From positions 1 through 64,000 of the forward strand of contig CAJKRG010000007.1 in NCBI GenBank assembly GCA_905202215.1: a DNA stretch of 64,000 nucleotides, in the 5' to 3' direction. The notes beneath the pieces are model-generated. The model was not told where the DNA came from, did no database searches, and was given only the letters and a program-made list of their open reading frames with translations. Both the position numbers and the translations under genes were made by a program. Position 1 is the first letter of the stretch. Each line of letters opens with the position of its first letter. Below, one piece after another: positions 41,499-48,910 of the stretch. This DNA comes from an uncultured Porphyromonadaceae bacterium (GTDB taxonomy: Bacteria > Bacteroidota > Bacteroidia > Bacteroidales > Muribaculaceae).

Positions 41499-42386
41499 AT
41501 GATCATGAAAGACGTCGTAGTCGGAATGGGCGAGGCCCTGTGGGACATCCTGCCAGAAGGTAAAAAAATTGGCGGAGCGCCCGCCAACTTCGCATATCAT
41601 GTGTCGCAGTTCGGTCTTCCGGGCTGTGTGGTGAGTGCTGTCGGTCCCGATCCTCTCGGAAAGGAAATTGTGGAGAATTTTACATCGAAAGGTCTTGATC
41701 AGCTGATCGCCGAGGTGCCTTATCCGACCGGTACTGTTCAGGTCGTGATCGATCAGGCCGGTATTCCCCAGTATGAGATCAAGGAGAATGTGGCCTGGGA
41801 CAATATACCATATACAGCATCTCTCGAACAGCTTGCCGGACGTACCAAAGCGGTATGTTTCGGTTCGCTTGCTCAGCGCAATGTAGTGTCGCGTAATACT
41901 ATAAACAGTTTTCTCGATGCAATGCCGCAGGCCGACGATACGCTTGTGGTTTTCGATGTGAACCTCCGTCAGGGCTTCTATGACAAAGATATATTATGCG
42001 ACTCCATGACTCGCTGCAATATTCTCAAGATTAACGACGAAGAACTCGTCGCTGTCAGCCGCATGTTCGGTTATCCCGGAATCGATCTTCAGGATAAATG
42101 CTGGATTCTACTGGGTAAGTATAACCTTAAAATGCTTATCCTCACTTGTGGTATCAACGGAAGCTATGTCTTCACGCCCGGTAGTGTCTCATTCCAGCCT
42201 ACACCCAAGGTCGAGGTTGCCGATACTGTCGGTGCCGGCGATTCGTTTACGGCTGCGTTCATAGCTGGAATCCTGAAAGGCAAGTCTGTTGCCGAGGCCC
42301 ACTCCCTTGCCGTGCGCACGTCGGCTTTCGTCTGCACCAGAAACGGTGCTATGCCGGTTCTTCCGGTTGAACTTACCGAAGCGTAA
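41499..42386 (+). CDS. PfkB-family fructokinase-like sugar kinase
   Basis: A 295-residue kinase (ATG 41499 or 41505). It shows GEALWDILPEGKKIGGAPANFAYH (substrate-binding start of fructokinases), VVFDVNLRQGFY and the catalytic anion-hole motif DTVGAGDSFTAAF (~245-257). It phosphorylates a hexose, probably fructose to fructose-6-phosphate. It is co-transcribed with the MFS gene upstream. Confidence 0.87.
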   Translation: MIMKDVVVGMGEALWDILPEGKKIGGAPANFAYHVSQFGLPGCVVSAVGPDPLGKEIVENFTSKGLDQLIAEVPYPTGTVQVVIDQAGIPQYEIKENVAWDNIPYTASLEQLAGRTKAVCFGSLAQRNVVSRNTINSFLDAMPQADDTLVVFDVNLRQGFYDKDILCDSMTRCNILKINDEELVAVSRMFGYPGIDLQDKCWILLGKYNLKMLILTCGINGSYVFTPGSVSFQPTPKVEVADTVGAGDSFTAAFIAGILKGKSVAEAHSLAVRTSAFVCTRNGAMPVLPVELTEA

Positions 42387-42412
42387 ATTTTATAAGGGCC
42401 GCTCTGTCGTGT

Positions 42413-43174
42413 TTATGACGGGTCGGCCTTTCCTGTGCTCCCCTGAGCGGCAACGGCGGCCATGCGGCGAGCTATTTCGTCGGGATCACCGAGAAAGTAG
42501 TCTCTGATATAGTTCAGACGGTCGTCGAACTCTACTACCAGCGGAGTTGCCGTCGGAAGGTTGAACGATGATATGTCGGTGTCGGATATCCCTTTGAGAG
42601 ACTTGATAATCCCTCTCAGGCTATTACCGTGGGCCACAACTATTATAGTGTCGCACCGGGTCAGAGCAGGCAGAATCTCGCATTCCCAGTAGGGCATCGT
42701 ACGTGCCACGGTGTCACGCAGCGATTCGGTGCGGGGCAATTCGGCATCCGGCACATTTTTATAGCGCGGATCAAAACGCGGGTTACGCGGATCCTCTTCA
42801 TCGAGTGCATCGGGAGCCGTGTCATAGTCCCGCCGCCAGAGCTGTACCTGTCTTTCCCCGTATTTTTCGGCGGTTTCTTTTTTGTTGAGACCCTGCAGTA
42901 CTCCGTAGTGTTTCTCGTTGAGACGCCAGCTCTTTTCGACCGGAATCCAGTCTTCGTTCATTGCGTCGAGAACTGTATCGAGTGTCTTTACGGCACGCTT
43001 GAGGACAGATGTATAGGCGCTGTCGAAATGCAGTCCTTTCTTCGACATCAGTTCTCCGGCGTGGCGCGCCTCCGCTATGCCGTCTTCGGTCAGGTCTACA
43101 TCAGTCCAGCCTGTGAAAAGATTTTTTTTATTCCATTTGCTTTCGCCATGGCGCAGGAGTACTATCCGTTTCAT
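42413..43174 (-). CDS. gpmA: 2,3-bisphosphoglycerate-dependent phosphoglycerate mutase
   Basis: A 253-residue glycolytic enzyme. The phospho-His motif LLRHGESKWN (~6-15) is followed by FTGWTDVDLTEDG, ERHYG-like LNEKHYGVLQG (~85-95), RRDYDTAPD and the second His in VVAHGNSLRG (~183-192). It interconverts 3- and 2-phosphoglycerate. A short inverted repeat (CATATTC/GAATATG, 43172-43200) covers the start codon and leader. It converges with the fructokinase gene, 26 nt apart. Confidence 0.95.
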   Translation of the reverse strand: MKRIVLLRHGESKWNKKNLFTGWTDVDLTEDGIAEARHAGELMSKKGLHFDSAYTSVLKRAVKTLDTVLDAMNEDWIPVEKSWRLNEKHYGVLQGLNKKETAEKYGERQVQLWRRDYDTAPDALDEEDPRNPRFDPRYKNVPDAELPRTESLRDTVARTMPYWECEILPALTRCDTIIVVAHGNSLRGIIKSLKGISDTDISSFNLPTATPLVVEFDDRLNYIRDYFLGDPDEIARRMAAVAAQGSTGKADPS

Positions 43175-43225
43175 ATTCGTCTTTTATCTGTTTGAATATG
43201 AAACAAAGAATAGTTTGGGTCGGTT

Positions 43226-44488
43226 CTATTTTCTCCAAAGTTCCCTTACGAGCCGCCAGGGATAGTAAGGGCCTTTATATCCGTTTATCGGAAGCGTGGT
43301 CGGACGTTCGTTATGACGTATGAGCACCAGAGGTTCGCGGCCTTCTCCGGAGGTTAGAAGTATCACCTGGAGATTGGCTGCCATCGGAGTAAGTGCGAAA
43401 TCCTGCCATTGGTCGGCGTAACGGGCCGGATCGTCTACAACGGCAGTCGCTCCATCGATCCGTGCGAGGGCCAGAAGACGGAGCAGGGCGGTGTCGTGTC
43501 CGAAGCGGAGAGTGGCCGTGCGGTTCTGCCGGGTTCCGGTAGCTGCGCTGTCTACATCGGCCACAATGTGATCAAGCAGGCTGCGGGCGCTCCTCGGACC
43601 TGCGGCCGATGTTGCGGGATTATTGCCGTGCAGGTAGTACATCTTGTAGTTGAGCGCCTGCCAGAGCATATATAGTTCGTCAGTGGTGAATATATCGAGC
43701 AGATCCACACCCGGCTCTACGTCCTGGGCATCGACTGCAACATCGTGTATCATCCACATAAGGCGTGTCGGGGCGGTTACTCCGCTCGGATCGGTAAAAA
43801 GAGCCGACATAAGGCGTTCGGGTCTCACTACCGAATCACGCCATGCCTCAAGATCGTTCCACCACGGCGAATCCGGGCGGTTGACTGCCTTTATTTCCGG
43901 GTTCGACCATGAGATAAACTTCATGTCGCCGGGTGATGCATGTCTTCGTATGTCTATACCCGGACTCAGCTCTTTCAGACGCTCGCTGAAAGCGGCCATG
44001 CTCATGATGCATCGCGGCTCTATCGAACTGAAGGCTTCAATACGGGCCGAATCGTTGAAAAGACCCGGAAAGCGGCGCGACATTCGTTCGGCTATGCCGC
44101 GGTGCTGGCGCTCGCCTTTCGGAGAGAGCGCGCCTTCATTGCCGCGCCCCTGTCTTTCCATGATTCTGAGACGCCGGAGCACATCGTGGCCAAGAGGGGT
44201 CAGACCGTCGTGCCGTGCCGCGCTGTCGAGCGCAGCTATGGATTCATGATATTCCCAGGTTTTTATGATCCAGCGTGAACCGTGCCGTCCGTAGTGGCTC
44301 ATGAACGACACCTCATATCCTTCGGGAACAGGAGGCATCTCGTCGGTAGTATAAGGATATGCATAGTAAATTCCGCCCGAGCGTCCCGGATCTTCTTCGA
44401 TAAGCTGACGCGCGGTCTTTCCGGCCGCAAAGACCGGCAGCGACAGGGCCATCGCAATCGCACCGATAAGAAAACGCCTTATGTTCAT
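43226..44488 (-). CDS. Secreted histidine acid phosphatase (MINPP/phytase-like)
   Basis: A 420-residue exported protein: signal peptide ~1-22 (ending FAAG), then a branch-2 histidine phosphatase domain. The catalytic SHYGRHGSRW (~64-73) supplies the His nucleophile and Arg pair; the C-terminal proton-donor motif is FGHDTALL (~330). Relatives include multiple inositol polyphosphate phosphatases, which strip phosphate from phytate. Substrate is not certain. The start overlaps the GH28 stop by 4 nt, so the two are co-translated. Confidence 0.85.
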   Translation of the reverse strand: MNIRRFLIGAIAMALSLPVFAAGKTARQLIEEDPGRSGGIYYAYPYTTDEMPPVPEGYEVSFMSHYGRHGSRWIIKTWEYHESIAALDSAARHDGLTPLGHDVLRRLRIMERQGRGNEGALSPKGERQHRGIAERMSRRFPGLFNDSARIEAFSSIEPRCIMSMAAFSERLKELSPGIDIRRHASPGDMKFISWSNPEIKAVNRPDSPWWNDLEAWRDSVVRPERLMSALFTDPSGVTAPTRLMWMIHDVAVDAQDVEPGVDLLDIFTTDELYMLWQALNYKMYYLHGNNPATSAAGPRSARSLLDHIVADVDSAATGTRQNRTATLRFGHDTALLRLLALARIDGATAVVDDPARYADQWQDFALTPMAANLQVILLTSGEGREPLVLIRHNERPTTLPINGYKGPYYPWRLVRELWRK

Positions 44489-45891
44489 TTCTTTATACTT
44501 GTGGCGTTGACGATTTTATAGTCACCTCCGAAGCAATCGGCGCCGAGAGCTTTTGCATTCACACGGCAGTAGGTGAATGTGATGTCGCTGGCTCCGTCGA
44601 TATAGAATCCATAAACGGGAGCATGTACGAAGCCTTCGCCGTCGCACGGACGTTTGTCGTAGACACCGCCTGGCCATGTCGTTGTGCGCGCGAGCCTAAG
44701 ATCGACATTGCGGAACGTGAGATCGGTGACTTTATCGGGCGTCTCGCCGCCGATGAAACAGCCGTTCTCGCTTTCGCATGTCACATTTATAAAATTGATA
44801 CGGCTGACGACACCGCAAGAGCCTTCGGTGGCGCCTTTCGGGAATCTCCAGCCCGCATCCTTGTGGTTGCCAGGTGCACGGCGGTAGGAGGTCACATAGA
44901 TAGGCTCGGCCTTGCCCCACCATACATCGCTGTGATAGAGGCATTCGACGCTCATGTTTGCGAATGTCACGTCAGAGACGGTGCCCTCGTCGCGGTTCTG
45001 TATGCCGATGCCGCGGTTGCTGTTGCGGATAATGCAGTTGTCGAAGAGTACATGGTCTATGCTGTCCATATTCTCCGAGCCGATTTTGACGGCGCATGAA
45101 CGTGAGGTCATCACGCAGTTTGTCACCACGATATCGCGGCAGGGGCCGTATTGTTCGTATTCACGCCGGTTTTTGAGGCATATGCAGTCGTCGCCGCTTT
45201 CGATGAAGCAGCCCGTGATGCGCACTTTCCTGGAATGGTCGAGGTCAATGCCGTCGCCATTGCGGATCTTGAGATTGTTCAGCAGCGAAATGTCGGAAAT
45301 GGCCGCATCGTAGCACCCTACGAGGTGCACCGTCCAATAGGCGCTCCCTGTGATGGTCACGTCCGAGATATTGATTTTCTTACAGTTGATGAGTGTGAGT
45401 ACATGCGGGCGCGGGTCGAATGTCGTCACCGGCTTGAGCTCATAGGAATCGTCGAGTTCCGCTCCCATGAACGCCACACCGTTGCCGTCGATGGTGCCTG
45501 TGCCGCTGATCGATACGTTTTCAAGATCCCGGCCGATTAGCCACATCATGCCTTCACCCTCGTTCTCGCCGAAAGCGCTTTCATGGTAGATCCCTTCGTC
45601 GGGATTGGCGAGCAGACGCGAACCCGGCTCGAAATGCAGATTCACGTTCGACTTCAGATGGAGTGGCCCGGACATGAATGTTTTTCCGGCCGGAAAGATC
45701 ACCGAACCGCCTCCGTTTTCGGCACAGGCATCGATCGCTTTCTGTATGGCGGTGGAGTTGTCGACGGTTTCTGAAGCCTCGGCCCCATACGACAATATAT
45801 TGTAGTCGGAACGGGTGGCTGAACTGTGGCAACCGGAAAGAAATGCGGCCGCCGATATTATAAACGGGCAGAGAAGCACTTTATGATTCAT
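44485..45891 (-). CDS. GH28-family polygalacturonase-like lipoprotein
   Basis: A 468-residue lipoprotein (lipobox AFLSGC, Cys ~21) with a right-handed parallel beta-helix. It opens with NILSYGAEASETVDNSTAIQ (pectate-lyase-like N-terminal motif). The GH28 active-site blocks are NGDGIDLDH (normally NTDGxD), ESGDDCICLK (GDDC) and a CAVKIGSE block. A canonical GH28 GHG His motif is not apparent, so substrate or activity may be atypical. It probably trims galacturonan or rhamnogalacturonan pieces at the cell surface. It is first in a two-gene operon with the histidine phosphatase. Confidence 0.85.
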   Translation of the reverse strand: MNHKVLLCPFIISAAAFLSGCHSSATRSDYNILSYGAEASETVDNSTAIQKAIDACAENGGGSVIFPAGKTFMSGPLHLKSNVNLHFEPGSRLLANPDEGIYHESAFGENEGEGMMWLIGRDLENVSISGTGTIDGNGVAFMGAELDDSYELKPVTTFDPRPHVLTLINCKKINISDVTITGSAYWTVHLVGCYDAAISDISLLNNLKIRNGDGIDLDHSRKVRITGCFIESGDDCICLKNRREYEQYGPCRDIVVTNCVMTSRSCAVKIGSENMDSIDHVLFDNCIIRNSNRGIGIQNRDEGTVSDVTFANMSVECLYHSDVWWGKAEPIYVTSYRRAPGNHKDAGWRFPKGATEGSCGVVSRINFINVTCESENGCFIGGETPDKVTDLTFRNVDLRLARTTTWPGGVYDKRPCDGEGFVHAPVYGFYIDGASDITFTYCRVNAKALGADCFGGDYKIVNATSIKK

Positions 45892-45916
45892 GGTCTGGTA
45901 TGGTTTAGATGCATCA

Positions 45917-45924
45917 CAAAATTA
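45917..45924 (-). promoter_or_regulatory. Predicted -7 element of GH28-phosphatase operon
   Basis: Minus-strand TAATTTTG matches TAnnTTTG, 25 nt before the GH28 ATG. Confidence 0.5.
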
Positions 45925-46026
45925 GTGAAAAAAAGTGATATATGCATCCTGTTGTCCGGTTGCTGTGAAATGTGAAATAATCACAAAAAATTATTTGTCT
46001 GACATATAAACGGTTATGGAATCGCT

Positions 46027-46098
46027 TTGTTAAAAAACGCTAATCGGGTCGGGCAAGTGGGCTTTACTGGAGTTACTTGTTAAAAAAAATTAACCGAG
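46027..46098. repeat. Pair of imperfect 22-bp direct repeats, 50 bp apart
   Basis: TTGTTAAAAAA followed by three variable bases and TAAyCGrG occurs at 46027-46048 and 46077-46098 (17 of 22 identical). It lies in the 312-nt gap between the divergent GH28 and MFS genes, just upstream of the MFS -7 box. The near-integral helical spacing would suit a regulator binding two sites on one face. Confidence 0.45.
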
Positions 46099-46116
46099 CA
46101 TGTCGTCGTTTTTTTA

Positions 46117-46124
46117 TAAATTTG
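46117..46124 (+). promoter_or_regulatory. Predicted -7 element of the MFS-PfkB-flavodoxin operon
   Basis: TAAATTTG matches TAnnTTTG. The leader to the ATG at 46204 would be ~70 nt and holds weakly pairing GGCCC/GGGCC segments. Confidence 0.45.
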
Positions 46125-46203
46125 CTGCGTAAATGTGGCCCTTAAAATCGATGATTCATCTTAATATGCTGAATAGCTGCGGATTGGGCCTGATATAAGG
46201 ATT

Positions 46204-47409
46204 ATGCAGACTAAACCGAACTTGATAGGGCGCAATTATCTATTGCCTTTTGTCCTTATTACCTCGCTTTTTTTCATGTGGGGTTTTGCGCGTGCCATTC
46301 TTGACGTGCTCAACAAGCACTTTCAGGAATCTCTTGATATCTCGATTGTGCACAGCACCATGATCCAGGCCACGACATATGTGGCATACGCGCTGATGGC
46401 TCTTCCGGCAGGTATTTTCATAACGCGCTATGGCTATCGTCGTGGTGTCGTTCTCGGCTTGCTTCTTTTCGGTTTCGGATCGCTCGCTTTCATTCCCGGC
46501 GATATGTTCGGATCTTTCGGTGTATTTCTTACGGCTCTGTTTATAATAGGATGTGGCCTCGCCGTGCTTGAGACTGCCGCCAATCCATATGCGGCTGAGC
46601 TTGGCAATCCCGAGACCGCCGCCAGCCGTCTTAATCTTGCCCAGTCGTTCAATGGCCTCGGCTGTATTCTCGGCCCGGTGCTGGTCGGCAGCTTCCTTTT
46701 TTCGGGCGACGGTGAAAGTTCTGTTGCTCTGCCATATTCGATCATGGGTGTTGTTGTACTTGCCGTGGCGCTGATATTTACCCGTGTCAGACTTCCCGAG
46801 ATCAAGAGCGGCGACAGCGATTCGGCCGAGCAGAGTGTCGGCGCCTCAATAAGGCAGCTGTGGAGTTCCCGCCGGTTCCGTACTGGTGTTTTTGCCCTGT
46901 TCTGTTATGAGATCGCTGAAATATCAATCAACAGCCTTTTTATTAACTATGTCACAGACGACGGCTGGATGGACAAGATAACTGCCACATGGGTGCTCTC
47001 GTTCGGCGCGCTGGGACTTTTTATGGTTGCCAGGGTTGTCGGTAGTTCGGTCATGAAGTATATACGGGCTGAAAAAGTGCTTACAGTCTGCGCCGTAATG
47101 ACTGTGCTGGGCGCCGGTCTCGTGGCTCTCGACCTCGGCCTTGTATCAAAGATAGGTCTCTTCGCCTGCTACGCGTTCGAGGCCATAATGTTTCCTACAA
47201 TATTTGCCATAACTATCAGCGGCAGCGGATCTGCCACCAAGATCGCGTCGTCATTCCTGATGATGACCCCGCTTGGAGGAGCTGTCGGCACTTCCCTGAT
47301 GGGCTGGATTGCCGGTCTCACATCTATGTCTACGGCTTTCGTGGTACCTGCGGTCGCTTATGCCGCCGTTCTCGTTTACGGTTACATGGCTCTTAATAAA
47401 AAACTTTGA
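46204..47409 (+). CDS. FHS-family MFS sugar transporter
   Basis: A 401-residue, 12-helix transporter of the fucose permease type: PFVLITSLFFMWGFARAILDVLNKHFQ (helix 1, the FHS hallmark), GLAVLETAANPYAAELG, and NLAQSFNGLGCILGPVL. It overlaps nothing but ends 2 nt before a PfkB kinase, repeating the transporter-kinase pairing seen at 40.3-42.4 kb. Substrate cannot be read; a sugar or sugar-like polyol is likely. Confidence 0.87.
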   Translation: MQTKPNLIGRNYLLPFVLITSLFFMWGFARAILDVLNKHFQESLDISIVHSTMIQATTYVAYALMALPAGIFITRYGYRRGVVLGLLLFGFGSLAFIPGDMFGSFGVFLTALFIIGCGLAVLETAANPYAAELGNPETAASRLNLAQSFNGLGCILGPVLVGSFLFSGDGESSVALPYSIMGVVVLAVALIFTRVRLPEIKSGDSDSAEQSVGASIRQLWSSRRFRTGVFALFCYEIAEISINSLFINYVTDDGWMDKITATWVLSFGALGLFMVARVVGSSVMKYIRAEKVLTVCAVMTVLGAGLVALDLGLVSKIGLFACYAFEAIMFPTIFAITISGSGSATKIASSFLMMTPLGGAVGTSLMGWIAGLTSMSTAFVVPAVAYAAVLVYGYMALNKKL

Positions 47410-47411
47410 AA

Positions 47412-48290
47412 ATGAAGAAACCCGATATATGCTGCATTGGCCATATCACGCTCGATAAGATCATCACTCCAAAAATCGAAGCCTATATGCCCGGCGGCAC
47501 CGCTTTCTATGTCGCCCATGCTCTCGAAGGTCTTGACCATTCCGGCTTCCGGCTTCTCACATCGGTCGGAGAGACCGAAATGGGTGCTGTCGAGGATATT
47601 CGTGCTAAAGGTATAGATGTCGATGTGATTCCTTCGAGAAAATCTGTGTTCTTTGAGAACAAATATGGCGAGAATCTGAACGAGCGCACTCAGCGGGTTC
47701 TTGCCAAGGCCGATCCTTTTACGGTCGACAATCTGCGCGATGCCGAGGCCCGTATCTTTCATCTCGGAACACTTCTTGCCGACGATTTTTCGCTTGACGC
47801 CATCAAGTATCTCTCGACAAAGGGTATCGTGTCGGTCGATGCTCAGGGCTATCTCCGCGAGGTGCGTGGTGAGAAAGTATATGCAATCGACTGGACTGAC
47901 AAATTCGAGGCCCTCAAATATATAGACATTCTCAAGGCCAACGAGAAAGAGATGGAGACCCTCACCGGATCGTCAGATCCGCACGAGGCCGCGCGCATTC
48001 TCGCCGGTTGGGGATGCAAAGAGGTGCTGCTCACACTCGGCGACCGCGGTTCGCTGATATATGCGGACGGACAGTTCTACGAGATTCCGGCTTACAGGCT
48101 TACCGAGGTCGTGGATGCCACCGGTTGCGGAGATACATATATGGCCGGTTATCTCTATCGCCGTAGCCGTGGTGCCGGCTACGAGGACGCCGGGCGTTTC
48201 GCAGCGGCCATGTGTACGCTCAAACTCAGACACACCGGGCCTTTCAATGGCACGGAAGCCGATGTCGAGGCCATTATGAATAGGAAATGA
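47412..48290 (+). CDS. PfkB-family carbohydrate kinase with GCGD motif
   Basis: About 292 residues from ATG 47412, 2 nt after the transporter stop. N-terminal ICCIGHITLDKIITP and PGGTAFYVAHAL form the PfkB substrate side; ILKANEKEMETLTG is the middle motif. The anion hole reads DATGCGDTYMAGYL, with Cys in place of Ala in the usual GAGD but the catalytic Asp kept. Substrate unknown; ribokinase-, fructokinase- or inositol-kinase-like activities are all possible. It overlaps the flavodoxin-fold gene by 4 nt. Confidence 0.82.
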   Translation: MKKPDICCIGHITLDKIITPKIEAYMPGGTAFYVAHALEGLDHSGFRLLTSVGETEMGAVEDIRAKGIDVDVIPSRKSVFFENKYGENLNERTQRVLAKADPFTVDNLRDAEARIFHLGTLLADDFSLDAIKYLSTKGIVSVDAQGYLREVRGEKVYAIDWTDKFEALKYIDILKANEKEMETLTGSSDPHEAARILAGWGCKEVLLTLGDRGSLIYADGQFYEIPAYRLTEVVDATGCGDTYMAGYLYRRSRGAGYEDAGRFAAAMCTLKLRHTGPFNGTEADVEAIMNRK

Positions 48291-48910
48291 AAGTATTGTT
48301 GTTCAACGGAAGCGCCCATGTCAGCGGCTGTACGGCTCGTGCACTTGCCGAAGTGGAGAAGACTCTTGAGGAGAACGGCATTGCGACCGAGCGCATAAAC
48401 ATCGGTAATCGCGATGTACGCGGTTGCATCGGGTGCGGATTCTGTCGGGAGCATGGTCGCTGTGTATTCAGCGATATAGTCAACGAGATTGCGCCGAAAT
48501 TTGCCGAAGCCGACGGTATTGTGGTCGGTACACCGGTATATTACGCCCATTCCAACGGTCAGATCCTCGCTTTTCTCGACCGTCTGTTCTATAGCACCGG
48601 AACTACCGTCGATGCGACCATGAAAGTCGGCGCCGCCGTCATTTCTTCGCGTCGTGCCGGGTCTACCTCCGCCATGGATGAAATAAACAAATATTTCACC
48701 ATCCGCTCCATGCCCGTGGTTTCGAGCACATACTGGAATGAAGTTCACGGACATACTGCCGAACAGGTAGAGCAGGATCTCGAAGGACTTCAGACCATGC
48801 GCAATCTGGGCCGCAATATGGCATTCCTCATCAAGGCAATCCGCGCGCAGAAGGAGAAAGACGGTCTTCCGGAGCAGGAACGCCGCTATTTCACCAATTT
48901 TATCAGATAA
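48287..48910 (+). CDS. Flavodoxin-fold NAD(P)H-dependent oxidoreductase
   Basis: A 207-residue FMN-binding protein: LLFNGSAHVSGCTARAL (~4-20, phosphate loop), the cysteine cluster GCIGCGFCREHGRC (~46-59, typical of iron-sulfur flavoproteins), and GIVVGTPVYYAHSNGQILAFLDR (~77-99). It reduces a quinone, azo compound or protein partner; the true substrate is unknown. It is co-translated with the PfkB kinase. Its 3' end overlaps the convergent UvrA2-like gene by 8 nt. Confidence 0.85.
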   Translation: MKVLLFNGSAHVSGCTARALAEVEKTLEENGIATERINIGNRDVRGCIGCGFCREHGRCVFSDIVNEIAPKFAEADGIVVGTPVYYAHSNGQILAFLDRLFYSTGTTVDATMKVGAAVISSRRAGSTSAMDEINKYFTIRSMPVVSSTYWNEVHGHTAEQVEQDLEGLQTMRNLGRNMAFLIKAIRAQKEKDGLPEQERRYFTNFIR

